Shown here in pieces: positions 1 to 7,755 of a DNA stretch of 64,000 nt. The stretch comes from Actinokineospora alba (GTDB taxonomy: Bacteria; Actinomycetota; Actinomycetes; Mycobacteriales; Pseudonocardiaceae). Position 1 is the first letter of the stretch, and every line of letters begins with the position of its first letter. The translations under genes and the position numbers were made by a program. A model generated the notes under the pieces. That model made no database searches. It saw only the letters and a list, made by a program, of their open reading frames with translations, and was not told where the DNA came from. The DNA lies in NCBI RefSeq assembly GCF_004362515.1, contig NZ_SNXU01000001.1, positions 2,604,001 to 2,668,000 of the forward strand, in the 5' to 3' direction.

Positions 1-140
1 AGGACCTCTTCGCGCACGACGAGATCGGCGTGCTGGAGAACCCGGCCGCGCTGACCGCGGCCGACCACGACCTGCCCGTCGCCGAGGACCTCGCGGTCGT
101 CGAGCGCAGGCTGCGCAGCGGCGAGAGGCCGAACCGATGA
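1..140 (+). CDS. C-terminal fragment, probable oligopeptide ABC transporter ATPase (OppD/DppD-like)
   Basis: An open frame enters from the left edge (codons in register with position 3) and stops at TGA 138-140. It gives about 45 C-terminal residues, charged and rich in Asp, Glu and Arg. The stop overlaps the ATG of the next gene (ATGA), so the two are translationally coupled. The neighbour is a DppF/OppF-type ATPase, and OppD-type ATPases usually precede these, which is why I infer OppD. The visible tail has no diagnostic motif, so the assignment rests on context. Confidence 0.5.
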   Translation, partial: DLFAHDEIGVLENPAALTAADHDLPVAEDLAVVERRLRSGERPNR

Positions 141-1129
141 CCACGCCCCTGCTGCAGGTCCGTGACCTGGTCAAGTCGTTCCCCGTGCGCGGCGGCGGCA
201 TCATCCCGCGCACGGTCGGGCAGGTGCAGGCCGTCGCCGGGGTGACCTTCGCGGTGCGCCGCGGCGAGACGCTCGGCCTGGTCGGCGAGTCCGGCTGCGG
301 CAAGTCCACCACCGGCCGGGCCATCCTGCAGCTGCACCGGCCGACGTCCGGTTCCGTGGTCTTCGACGGCCACGAGCTGACCACTATGCGACCCGGGCCG
401 CTGCGCGCCCTGCGCCGCGACATGCAGATCGTCTTCCAGGACCCGTACGCCTCGCTCGACCCGCGCTGGCAGGTCAACGACATCGTCGCCGAACCCCTTC
501 GTGTGCACGGGACCGACAGCGCCAAGGGCACCCAGCGCCGCGTCGACGAGCTGCTGGAGCTGGTCGGGCTCAACCCCGAGCACCGCAACCGGTACCCGCA
601 CGAGTTCTCCGGCGGCCAGCGCCAGCGCATCGGCATCGCCCGCGCGCTCGCGCTCGACCCGAAGCTGGTCGTGCTCGACGAACCGGTGTCCGCGCTCGAC
701 GTCTCCGTGCAGGCGGGCGTGGTGAACCTGCTGGAGGAACTGCAGCGCAAGCTCGGGCTCGCGTACCTGTTCGTCGCCCACGACCTGTCGGTCATCCGGC
801 ACATCTCGCACCGGGTGGCGGTGATGTACCTGGGCAAGATCGTCGAGATCGGCGACCGGGAGGCGATCTACAACCGGGCCACCCACCCGTACACCCAGGC
901 CCTGCTCTCCGCGGTGCCGGTGCCGGACCCGAAGCGCGAGCGGCGGCGCAAGCGGATCGTCCTCGCGGGCGATGTGCCGAACCCGGCCGACCCGCCGTCG
1001 GGCTGCCGCTTCCGCACCCGGTGCTGGAAGGCCCAGGACATCTGCGCCGTCGACGAGCCCCGGCTGGTCCGGCACGGCGCCACGTTCTCCGCTTGCCACT
1101 TCGCCGAGGAGCGCGGGAGCCTGGCGTAG
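137..1129 (+). CDS. Oligopeptide/dipeptide ABC transporter ATP-binding protein (OppF/DppF family)
   Basis: This 330-aa cytoplasmic ATPase would energise uptake of peptides or similar solutes with an OppD-type partner and membrane permeases encoded upstream, outside the window. Visible motifs are Walker A GESGCGKST (residues 50-58), Q-loop Gln101, signature SGGQRQRIGIARAL (about 158-171), Walker B LVVLDEP (177-183) and the switch histidine His215. The last 60 residues form the Cys-containing oligopeptide/dipeptide C-terminal extension (SGCRFRTRCWKAQDIC) that separates this family from other ABC ATPases. The ATG overlaps the upstream stop. It is the last gene of its operon, since mshB has its own promoter. 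Substrate is unknown; family assignment is secure. Confidence 0.92.
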   Translation: MTTPLLQVRDLVKSFPVRGGGIIPRTVGQVQAVAGVTFAVRRGETLGLVGESGCGKSTTGRAILQLHRPTSGSVVFDGHELTTMRPGPLRALRRDMQIVFQDPYASLDPRWQVNDIVAEPLRVHGTDSAKGTQRRVDELLELVGLNPEHRNRYPHEFSGGQRQRIGIARALALDPKLVVLDEPVSALDVSVQAGVVNLLEELQRKLGLAYLFVAHDLSVIRHISHRVAVMYLGKIVEIGDREAIYNRATHPYTQALLSAVPVPDPKRERRRKRIVLAGDVPNPADPPSGCRFRTRCWKAQDICAVDEPRLVRHGATFSACHFAEERGSLA

Positions 1130-1233
1130 TAGGGTTCGACGGTCGGGGGACTCCAAGTTGTGACTCCCGCGTCGGCCATTCGACGTCGGTGCGTGGCGTA
1201 CAAAGCCCGCACTCTCGTCGCCCTACTTGCGCA

Positions 1234-1239
1234 TAGGCT
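1234..1239 (+). promoter_or_regulatory. -10 element of mshB, leaderless transcript predicted
   Basis: TAGGCT lies 7 nt before the ATG at 1247. This fits the actinobacterial TANNNT -10 consensus and would place the transcription start at or next to the start codon. No Shine-Dalgarno sequence precedes that ATG. Confidence 0.6.
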
Positions 1240-1246
1240 GAATCCG

Positions 1247-2119
1247 ATGTTGACAGCCCCACCACGACTGCTGCTCGTCCACGCCCACCCCGACGACGAG
1301 AGCCTGTGCACGGGCGGGACGATCGCCCGCTACGCCGCCGCGGGCGTGCAGGTCACCCTGGTCACCTGCACCCTCGGGGAAGAGGGCGAGATCATCCCCG
1401 GCTCGCTGGGCCAGCTCGCCGCCGACGCCGCCGACCAGCTCGGCGGATACCGGGTCGGCGAGCTGCGGACCGCGTGCGCCGCTCTCGGTGTCTCCGACCA
1501 CCGCTACCTCGGCGGCATGGGCCGCTGGCGCGACTCGGGCATGGGCGGCACCGAGGCGAACAACCACCCGCGGGCCTTCGCCGGAGGCGACATCGCCGAG
1601 CAGACCGACGCGCTGGCCGCGATCCTCGCCGACGTCCGGCCCCAGGTCGTGATCACCTACGGTCCGGACGGCGGCTACGGCCACCCCGACCACATCCGCG
1701 CCCACGAGATCACCGTCGCCGCCGCGAAGGGCGCCCCCGACGTGCTGCGGATGTACTACACCGTGGCGTCCAAGCAGGCCACGGAGGCCGGGCTCGCCGA
1801 CCTCGCCACCGTCTCCGACCTGCCGTTCAAGCTGCCCGCGGCGGGTGAGCTGCCCGTCGTGGACGACTCGGAGATCACCACCCGGGTCAACATTGCCGAC
1901 CACCTCCCCGCGAAGCTGCGCGCCCTGCAGGCGCACGCCACGCAGATCTGCGTGTGGCAGGGGACCGACGGCACCCACAGCTACGCGCTGTCCAACGGGC
2001 TCGCCCAGCCGGTCGTCGACGAGGAGTTCTACGTCCTCGCCGACGACGCGACCGGCGACGCCGACAGCGACCTGTTCGGCGGTCTCGCGCCGGTCGAGCA
2101 CGTGGGCGCCGACCGGTGA
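1247..2119 (+). CDS. mshB: N-acetyl-1-D-myo-inositol-2-amino-2-deoxy-alpha-D-glucopyranoside deacetylase (MshB)
   Basis: MshB deacetylates GlcNAc-inositol in mycothiol biosynthesis, a zinc-dependent cytoplasmic step that makes the substrate for MshC. The 290-aa protein shows the LmbE-type zinc motif AHPDD (His14, Asp17 as ligands, Asp16 as general base) and GYGHPDH (third ligand His149). CTLGEEGE and GRWRDSGM, typical of actinobacterial MshB, are also present. A longer in-frame start at 1160 exists, but ATG 1247 matches the family N-terminus and sits behind a -10 hexamer. It overlaps the following small membrane gene by GTGA. The arrangement matches Rv1170-Rv1171 and marks a mycothiol-producing actinomycete. 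Confidence 0.95.
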   Translation: MLTAPPRLLLVHAHPDDESLCTGGTIARYAAAGVQVTLVTCTLGEEGEIIPGSLGQLAADAADQLGGYRVGELRTACAALGVSDHRYLGGMGRWRDSGMGGTEANNHPRAFAGGDIAEQTDALAAILADVRPQVVITYGPDGGYGHPDHIRAHEITVAAAKGAPDVLRMYYTVASKQATEAGLADLATVSDLPFKLPAAGELPVVDDSEITTRVNIADHLPAKLRALQAHATQICVWQGTDGTHSYALSNGLAQPVVDEEFYVLADDATGDADSDLFGGLAPVEHVGADR

Positions 2120-2526
2120 CCCTCGGCGATCGCCTGCGCTACGGCGGCCTGCTGCTGCTCAGCGTGGTGCTCGCGGTCGTCGAGCTGTTCTTCCTGCCGC
2201 TGCGGCTCGACGGGCGGGTGCTGCCGAACCTGGCGTCGATCCCGTTCCCAGTGACCGTGCTGCTGGCCGCGTTCACCATGCCGTGGCTGGTCGTCGCCGC
2301 GTCCCGGTTCTCCCTGCGGACAGCGGTCGCGGCGGGCCCGCTGTTCGCCTGGTTGGGGACTCTTCTGGCGTTTCTGCTCGTCGCCCCGGGTGGCGACCGG
2401 ATCGTGCTGGCCGACTGGCGTACCCTCCTGCTGCTCGCGGCCGGGGCCTTCCCGGCGGCGGTGAAGATCGGCGACGTGCTGGCGAAGGCGACGCTCGAGC
2501 GGTCGAAGGGGAACAACCGTGGGTGA
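2116..2526 (+). CDS. Small conserved membrane protein downstream of MshB (Rv1171-like)
   Basis: This is a 136-aa hydrophobic protein with about four predicted membrane segments (roughly residues 6-26, 38-60, 68-90 and 100-118). A short basic, Lys/Asn-rich tail ends it. The GTG start overlaps the mshB stop, so it is probably co-translated. A small membrane protein directly after mshB is the arrangement I recall for Rv1171 in mycobacteria. No catalytic motif is visible and no function is known to me; a link to mycothiol is only suggested by conserved position. Confidence 0.8.
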   Translation: MTLGDRLRYGGLLLLSVVLAVVELFFLPLRLDGRVLPNLASIPFPVTVLLAAFTMPWLVVAASRFSLRTAVAAGPLFAWLGTLLAFLLVAPGGDRIVLADWRTLLLLAAGAFPAAVKIGDVLAKATLERSKGNNRG

Positions 2527-3367
2527 GGTCATCACCGACAAGCAGGTCGTCAACGTCCTGCGCCCGTTCGTCCGGGCGACGACCCCGATGCTCGACGCGC
2601 TGCGCGAGTCCGACCCCCTGGGCCTGGTCCGCCGGGTGCTGCCGAAGTCGGGCGAACTGAGCTCCGGCGACATCGAGGACGGCAAGCAGCTCGAGAAGGT
2701 CGACCGGAACCGGCTGGAGAAGCTGCTCGACGGCCTGGAAAGCGTGAAGGTCCCCGGCACCGACGCCTGGGACGCGATGTCGGTGGACGACCGCGACAGC
2801 TGGTGGGTCAACCGGGTCGGCCGGTTCACCGTGCTGCTGGCCTCGATCCCCGGCCTCGGCGGCGCCCTGGCCGACCGCCTCCCCATCCAGGACGCGCTCG
2901 CGACAGCGGGCCAGGGCCTGCTCCTGTCCGCGATCGCCTCGGAACACGGCTTCGACTCCCAAGCCGACCGGGTCAGGCTGATCGCCAAGATCCTCTTCGA
3001 CCGCGACATCGACCCACAGCTGGCCGCGGGCCACGGCGATGACCTGACCGACGAACAAGAGGACGCGGCGGCCGCCGAGCTGACCGAAGAACTCCGGGAA
3101 AGTTCGGAGAAGCACGGCAAGATCACCGTCAAAGCCGCGGGCCGCACCCTCTGGCGCTTCGGCCGCACCCTGTTCGCCCTGGGCGATGAGCTGGACAAAC
3201 GACCGCAGGGCCGCTTCTACCACAAGGCCATCGGCCTGCTGCCCGTCGTCGGCATGGCCGCCGACTACTTCGGCGAACGCTCAGCCCTCAAGCGCGCCGC
3301 GAAGAAGGCCCGCAAATGGCTGGCCACCCAACCCCCCAACCCGCGAGTCGCCCCTCCAGGCAACTGA
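2519..3367 (+). CDS. Hypothetical protein, 282 aa, last gene of the mshB operon
   Basis: A GTG start at 2519 overlaps the previous stop by 8 nt, so this is the third gene of an mshB operon. The protein is charged and largely helical, with hydrophobic patches around residues 105-125 (LLASIPGLGGALADRLP) and 245-255 (LLPVVGMAADYFG). The latter faintly recalls EcsC-type glycine/valine segments, but I do not recognise a family. The last codons (VAPPGN) lie inside a 128-bp palindromic element shared with the convergent acetyltransferase. Function unknown. Confidence 0.7.
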   Translation: MGEVITDKQVVNVLRPFVRATTPMLDALRESDPLGLVRRVLPKSGELSSGDIEDGKQLEKVDRNRLEKLLDGLESVKVPGTDAWDAMSVDDRDSWWVNRVGRFTVLLASIPGLGGALADRLPIQDALATAGQGLLLSAIASEHGFDSQADRVRLIAKILFDRDIDPQLAAGHGDDLTDEQEDAAAAELTEELRESSEKHGKITVKAAGRTLWRFGRTLFALGDELDKRPQGRFYHKAIGLLPVVGMAADYFGERSALKRAAKKARKWLATQPPNPRVAPPGN

Positions 3368-3468
3368 GTCGCCCGCTCCGGCAAGTGAGTTCGACGTTGG
3401 CGCCTCGCGAATGTCGAACTCAGTCGCCGGACGGGGCGACTCACTTGCCGGTGGGGGCGACTCGGGGG
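3341..3468. repeat. Long palindromic element, family 2 copy A (bidirectional terminator candidate)
   Basis: A 128-bp imperfect inverted repeat starts CCGCGAGTCGCCCC and ends GGGGGCGACTCGGGGG. It is built from repeated (A/C)AAGTGAGT(C/T)CG-type blocks around a TTCGAC...GTCGAA core. It lies between two convergent genes and supplies the last codons of both (VAPPGN on +, VAPTGK on -). A second copy of exactly the same length lies at 42881-43008, again between convergent genes. Confidence 0.8.
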
Positions 3469-4193
3469 ATCCAGTAGCGGTAGCGGTGGGACTCGGTGTA
3501 GCCGAGGGTCGCGTAGAGGGCCAGGGCGGGCTCGTTGTGGACGGCCACCTGGAGGACCCGGTGGCCGGTGTCCGCCCACTTGTCGAGGGATGCCAGTAGG
3601 GTGCTGCCGAGGCCCTGCCTGCGGTACTCCGGTGCCACCTCCACGACGGACACATGCAGGTAGTCACGCACGACGCAGCCCCTGGCCGCGCCGACGAGCC
3701 TGCCGTCGCGGTGGACCGAGGCGAAGCCGACCCGCGGCCCGGAGGTCAGCACGTGCCGCTGCGCGGGCGTGGGCTCGCCGCCGACGACGAGTTCCAACCA
3801 CCCGTCCGGCGGGGTGTCCGCGACCTCGGTCGCCGGGCCGGGCACCGCCCGCGTGCTGGTCAACACCGACGACTCGGCGCCCTTGGGGTGGGCGAGGTTG
3901 ACCGACCAGCCCGCCGCGGCCACCGCCGCCTCGGTGTCCGAGCCGACGATCACCTGCACGCACGGCCGGATCTGCTGCTCCTCGGCGAAGCCTGCCACCG
4001 TGTGAAGTGCTTGTGCCACAGGGATTCCGGGGTCGCCCACGGCGAGCGCGCTGTTCGCCCGGCCGGTGTACCCGCCGCAGGCGCGCAGCCGCCAGTCACC
4101 CAGCGGCTTCTCGACCAGCGGCGGCCAGGCGTCGGCGCACAGCGCCTCCAGGGAACGCGCGTCCATCCGTGCAGTCTCGTCGAGAATGCTCAT
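3441..4193 (-). CDS. GNAT-family N-acetyltransferase
   Basis: This 250-aa protein has its GNAT fold in the C-terminal half. VVEVAPEYRRQGLGSTLLAS is the acetyl-CoA pyrophosphate-binding motif A (consensus Q/RxxGxG/A), and NEPALALYATLGY is motif B. The N-terminal half (about 1-130) resembles a degenerate second GNAT domain, and a GYTGRANSAL segment recalls similar actinobacterial two-domain acetyltransferases. Start ATG 4193 faces the divergent gene at 4233, leaving only 39 bp between them, so the promoters must overlap. The final residues are encoded by the palindrome at 3341-3468. Substrate unknown. Confidence 0.82.
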   Translation of the reverse strand: MSILDETARMDARSLEALCADAWPPLVEKPLGDWRLRACGGYTGRANSALAVGDPGIPVAQALHTVAGFAEEQQIRPCVQVIVGSDTEAAVAAAGWSVNLAHPKGAESSVLTSTRAVPGPATEVADTPPDGWLELVVGGEPTPAQRHVLTSGPRVGFASVHRDGRLVGAARGCVVRDYLHVSVVEVAPEYRRQGLGSTLLASLDKWADTGHRVLQVAVHNEPALALYATLGYTESHRYRYWIPRVAPTGK

Positions 4194-4232
4194 GTTCAGC
4201 GCGAAATGTGGTGAACGCGGCAGACTGTGCGC

Positions 4233-4823
4233 ATGAGTTCGGGACTGATCGATCTGAAGCCCTCCGCCGACCGCGTCGCGGCCCTGCTGCCGCACGTCGA
4301 CGACTCGGCGCTCGACCGGCCATCGCCGTGCACCAAGTACCGCGTCCGCGAGGTCCTCGGCCACCTCGACGGCCTGACCAGCGCCTTCCGGGCCGCGGCG
4401 GACAAGGAGTTCGGGCCGCTCACCGACACCGACCCGGGTTCGGCGCCACCGGTCCTCGAGCCGGGTTGGCGGGAGCGGCTGCCCGAACAGCTCGACGCCC
4501 TCGCCGCGTCCTGGCGCAGGCCCGAGGCGTGGGAGGGCCAGACCCGGGCGGGCGACATCGATCTTCCCGGGGAGGTCGGGGGCATCGTCGCGCTCAGCGA
4601 GATCACCCTGCACGGCTGGGACCTCGCCGCCGCCACCGGACAGGCCTACCCCGTCGACGACGAGACGGCCGAAATCCTGCTCGGTTTCGTGACGCAGTTC
4701 ACCGACGACAACCGCGGCACCGCCTTCGGCCCCGCGGTGAAGGTGGCCGACGACGCCCCCCTGTTCGACCGCGTGCTGGGACTCAGCGGTCGGGATCCGG
4801 CCTGGTCGGCCCCGAAATCGTGA
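4233..4823 (+). CDS. TIGR03086-type / mycothiol-dependent DinB-fold family protein
   Basis: This 196-aa protein belongs to the actinobacterial DinB-like four-helix family that includes maleylpyruvate isomerases and the TIGR03086 'metal-binding' proteins. Visible family traits are the N-terminal SPCTKYRVREVLGHLDG segment, with a helix-1 histidine, and ITLHGWDLAAATGQ, which carries the conserved HxWDLA second metal-site motif. Many members are mycothiol S-transferases, which would fit the mshB gene nearby, but this is inference. ATG 4233 is preferred over an upstream GTG at 4227. It is transcribed divergently from the acetyltransferase. Confidence 0.8.
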   Translation: MSSGLIDLKPSADRVAALLPHVDDSALDRPSPCTKYRVREVLGHLDGLTSAFRAAADKEFGPLTDTDPGSAPPVLEPGWRERLPEQLDALAASWRRPEAWEGQTRAGDIDLPGEVGGIVALSEITLHGWDLAAATGQAYPVDDETAEILLGFVTQFTDDNRGTAFGPAVKVADDAPLFDRVLGLSGRDPAWSAPKS

Positions 4824-4948
4824 TCCACGATCCTGCAGTGTGAGCAAGATGGCACCGGGTACGTGCGCACGCGCCCGGCGAGAGATACTGACGGTCGGCA
4901 CGCAGTTCCCGGTGCGTGCCGAACACCATGAAGGAGCAGGAGACCGCA

Positions 4949-5275
4949 GTGACCTACGTGATCGCCGAACCCTGCGTCGACGTCTTCGACAAGGCATGTA
5001 TCGAGGAATGCCCCGTCGACTGCATCTACGAGGGCGACCGGATGCTTTACATCCACCCCGACGAGTGCGTGGACTGCGGCGCGTGCGAACCGGTCTGCCC
5101 CGTCGAGGCCATCTACTACGAGGACGACGTCCCGGACCAGTGGTCGGCCTACACCAAGGCGAACGTCGACTTCTTCGACGACCTGGGCTCGCCCGGCGGC
5201 GCGTCGAAGACCGGCAAGGTCAGCGCTGACCCGGACTGGATCAAGGCGCTGCCCCCGCAGGCCTCGCACGAGTGA
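4949..5275 (+). CDS. fdxA: 7Fe ferredoxin (FdxA/FdxC type)
   Basis: A 108-aa soluble electron carrier predicted to hold one [3Fe-4S] and one [4Fe-4S] cluster. Cysteines lie at 9, 17, 21 and 25 and in CxxCxxCxxxC at 40, 43, 46 and 50, followed by CPVEAIYYEDD and an acidic C-terminal extension typical of actinobacterial seven-iron ferredoxins. The GTG start at 4949 has an AAGGAG ribosome site 8-10 nt upstream. The stop overlaps the GTG of dapC. The ferredoxin-aminotransferase pairing matches Rv1177-Rv1178. Such ferredoxins often serve P450s or central oxidoreductases; the partner here is unknown. Confidence 0.93.
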   Translation: MTYVIAEPCVDVFDKACIEECPVDCIYEGDRMLYIHPDECVDCGACEPVCPVEAIYYEDDVPDQWSAYTKANVDFFDDLGSPGGASKTGKVSADPDWIKALPPQASHE

Positions 5276-6366
5276 ACCCAGCCTTTCCGGAGCTGCCGGA
5301 CTTCCCCTGGGATTCCCTGGCCGACCACGCCGCCCGCGCTCGCGCGCACCCGGACGGCGTGGTCGACCTGTCCGTCGGCACCCCGGTCGACCCGGTCGCC
5401 CCGCTGGTCCAGGCGGCGCTGAGCTCGGTCGCCGAGGTCCCCGGCTACCCGACCACCCACGGCATCGCGGCCCTGCGAGACGCAGCAGTGGCCGCCATGG
5501 CCCGCAGGCACGCGGTCACGGGGCTCGACCCGGCCGCCGTGCTGCCCACCATCGGCTCGAAGGAGCTGGTCGCGTGGCTGCCGACGCTGCTCGGTGCCCG
5601 GGGCCGCACGGTCGTCATCCCGGAATTGGCCTACCCGACCTACGAGGTCGGGGCCCTGCTCGCGGGGGCCGAGCTCGTCCGGTCGGACGGTCTGGTCGCC
5701 CTCGGGCCCGCCGCGCCCGCGCTGATCTGGCTGAACTCGCCGTCCAATCCGACTGGGCGCGTGCTTCCGGTGGAGCACCTGCGCAAGGTGGTCGACTGGG
5801 CGCGTGAGCGCGGGACGATCGTGGTCTCGGACGAGTGCTACCTGGCTTTGGGGTGGACCACCGATCCGGTGTCGGTGCTGCATCCCGACGTGTGCGGCGG
5901 TGATGTGACCGGGTTGCTGGCGGTGCACTCGCTGTCGAAGTCGTCGAGCCTGGCCGGATATCGGGCCGGGTTCGTGACCGGTGATCCGGCTCTGGTGGCC
6001 GGGTTGCTGGAGACACGCAAGCACGCGGGGATGATCGTTCCGCTGCCGGTCCAGCACGCGATGGTGGCGGCGTTGTCGGACGACACGCATGTGGCGGAAC
6101 AGAAGGCGCGCTTCGGCCGCAGGCGGGCGGTTCTACTGCCCGCTCTTGAGGCCGCGGGCTTCACGGTGTCGCACTCGGAAGCCGGTCTCTACCTGTGGTC
6201 CACCCGCGGGGAGTCCGCCTGGGACACCGTGTCCTGGCTTGCCGAACGCGGGATTCTCGTTGCCCCCGGCACGTTCTACGGCCCCACGGGCGGCAACCAT
6301 GTCCGGATCGCCCTGACCGCCACCGACGAACGCATCGCGGCGGCGGCGGCCCGGCTGACGGGCTGA
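5272..6366 (+). CDS. dapC: Succinyldiaminopimelate transaminase (DapC), PLP-dependent
   Basis: A class I/II aminotransferase of 364 aa, predicted to convert N-succinyl-2-amino-6-ketopimelate to N-succinyl-LL-diaminopimelate in the lysine/peptidoglycan pathway. Visible features are the PLP lysine in SLSKSSSLAGYRAGF (Lys223), the WLNSPSNPTG loop (about 153-162) and VSDECY (Asp187) for the pyridine nitrogen. Translation is coupled to the ferredoxin by a GTGA overlap. dapD and dapE lie 2-4 kb downstream, which supports the substrate. It ends 3 bp from the convergent DUF2252 gene, so transcripts may overlap. Confidence 0.88.
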   Translation: MNPAFPELPDFPWDSLADHAARARAHPDGVVDLSVGTPVDPVAPLVQAALSSVAEVPGYPTTHGIAALRDAAVAAMARRHAVTGLDPAAVLPTIGSKELVAWLPTLLGARGRTVVIPELAYPTYEVGALLAGAELVRSDGLVALGPAAPALIWLNSPSNPTGRVLPVEHLRKVVDWARERGTIVVSDECYLALGWTTDPVSVLHPDVCGGDVTGLLAVHSLSKSSSLAGYRAGFVTGDPALVAGLLETRKHAGMIVPLPVQHAMVAALSDDTHVAEQKARFGRRRAVLLPALEAAGFTVSHSEAGLYLWSTRGESAWDTVSWLAERGILVAPGTFYGPTGGNHVRIALTATDERIAAAAARLTG

Positions 6367-6369
6367 GCT

Positions 6370-7698
6370 TCAGTCGGCGGTTGCCTGGACGCCGCGGATT
6401 TCCCCGCCCCGGAAGGCGTCCACAAAGGAATGGTGGTCCTTGCGGGTCTGTTCGGCGTAGCGCATGGCGAACTCGATGACGGACTCGGTGAAGTCGTCCG
6501 CGCGGTCGCCGATGGCTGAGGCGATGGCCTCTTCGCTTTGGAACTCCACCAAGGTCTGTTCGGAGTCCTCATCGGACACGCAGTGCATCTTCGCGGTGGC
6601 GCGGCCCAGGTAGGTCAGGACGGGCAGCATGTCGGCGGGTTCCGTCAGTTCCGACCAGTCGAGGTCGGAGGTGTACGGGGACAGCTCCGCGACCACGAAA
6701 CCGGTCCCGTCGAGGTCGGTGTGACCCAGCCAGGGATCGGCGTGTGCCTGCAGCGCGCGCTGTGAGACCGCGGTGCGGTGGCCGTGGTGGCGGAAGTACC
6801 CGCGGATCCGCTCGTCGTCGACGATTCGGCTTGGTGCGGCGACATTCGCCTGTTTCATCGACAGCACCACGTCGTTCTCCAGGGCCTGCGTGCGGCCCTC
6901 GACCAGCACGTTGTACGCGGGCAGGCCCGCTGAGCCGATGCCGAAGCCGCTGCGGCCCACCACGTCCTTGACCCGGTAGGTGATGCTGCTGCCCGCTCGC
7001 TTGCCGGTCGGGATGGTGTCGAGGTAGCGGTCGAAGGCCTGCTCCACCTTGGCGCGCTCGTCGTCGTCGAGTTCGCGGGTGCCGGGGCCGATCCGGAACC
7101 GGCGGTCGAAGTCCTGGACGGCGGTCAGCCGGTCGAGGAGTTCCACCCGCGTGGAAAGTCGGGCCCGCAGCAGGACGTCGTGGAGGACGCCCTCGGTGCT
7201 GTCGAGGTGCAGGCTGAACATCTCGTCGCCCGGCTTGTCGGCGAAGGTGCGCACCTGGGACACGTACGCGTCGGTGTAGGTGCGGACGAGGTCGATGATC
7301 GTGTCGTCGGACAGCGCCTTCGTCCAGCCCATCAGGGCCAGGCTGGCGGCGAAGCGGCGCACGTCCCAGGTGAAGCAGCCGAGGTAGGCCTCGTCGAAGT
7401 CGTTGACGTCGAACACGAGCGTGCCCGAGTCGTCCATGTACGTCCCGAAGTTCTCCGCGTGCAGGTCGCCCTGGATCCAGACCCGGCTGGTCCGGTCGTC
7501 GGACCACTCGTCGGGTTCGTCGGCCATGTCGGCGTAGAACAGGCACGCGCTGCCCCGGTAGAACGCGAACGGCTCCGCGGCCATCTTGCGGAATTTGTGC
7601 CGGAACGCGACCGGGTCGGCGGCCATCAGGTCGGCGAACGCGTCCTGCAGCACCTGCACGATCCGCGCTCGGCGCTGTCGGTCGGGTGCCTCGGCCAC
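6370..7698 (-). CDS. DUF2252 family protein (kinase-like fold)
   Basis: A 442-aa cytoplasmic protein. IQGDLHAENFG (GDLHAEN 77-83) and FDVNDFD (96-102) imitate the catalytic GDLHxxN loop and metal-binding acidic motif of aminoglycoside-phosphotransferase-like kinases, although the family has no assigned reaction that I know. GTG 7698 is chosen because AGGAGG lies 7 nt upstream; an in-frame start 51 nt earlier lacks this signal. It follows the CHAD gene by 57 bp on the same strand, and both lie downstream of dapD, suggesting a dapD-CHAD-DUF2252 transcript. Phosphotransfer is inference from motifs only. Confidence 0.85.
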   Translation of the reverse strand: MAEAPDRQRRARIVQVLQDAFADLMAADPVAFRHKFRKMAAEPFAFYRGSACLFYADMADEPDEWSDDRTSRVWIQGDLHAENFGTYMDDSGTLVFDVNDFDEAYLGCFTWDVRRFAASLALMGWTKALSDDTIIDLVRTYTDAYVSQVRTFADKPGDEMFSLHLDSTEGVLHDVLLRARLSTRVELLDRLTAVQDFDRRFRIGPGTRELDDDERAKVEQAFDRYLDTIPTGKRAGSSITYRVKDVVGRSGFGIGSAGLPAYNVLVEGRTQALENDVVLSMKQANVAAPSRIVDDERIRGYFRHHGHRTAVSQRALQAHADPWLGHTDLDGTGFVVAELSPYTSDLDWSELTEPADMLPVLTYLGRATAKMHCVSDEDSEQTLVEFQSEEAIASAIGDRADDFTESVIEFAMRYAEQTRKDHHSFVDAFRGGEIRGVQATAD

Positions 7699-7755
7699 GG
7701 TGGGCCTCCTGTCCTCGGGCGATGAATGTAACCACCCGAGGGGACCCATTGGGAA

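Noticed and set aside
3441..4997. 518-codon minus-strand frame over the acetyltransferase, DinB-like and ferredoxin genes
   Set aside because: Only the part from 4193 down matches the GNAT family; the rest is antisense to two supported genes.
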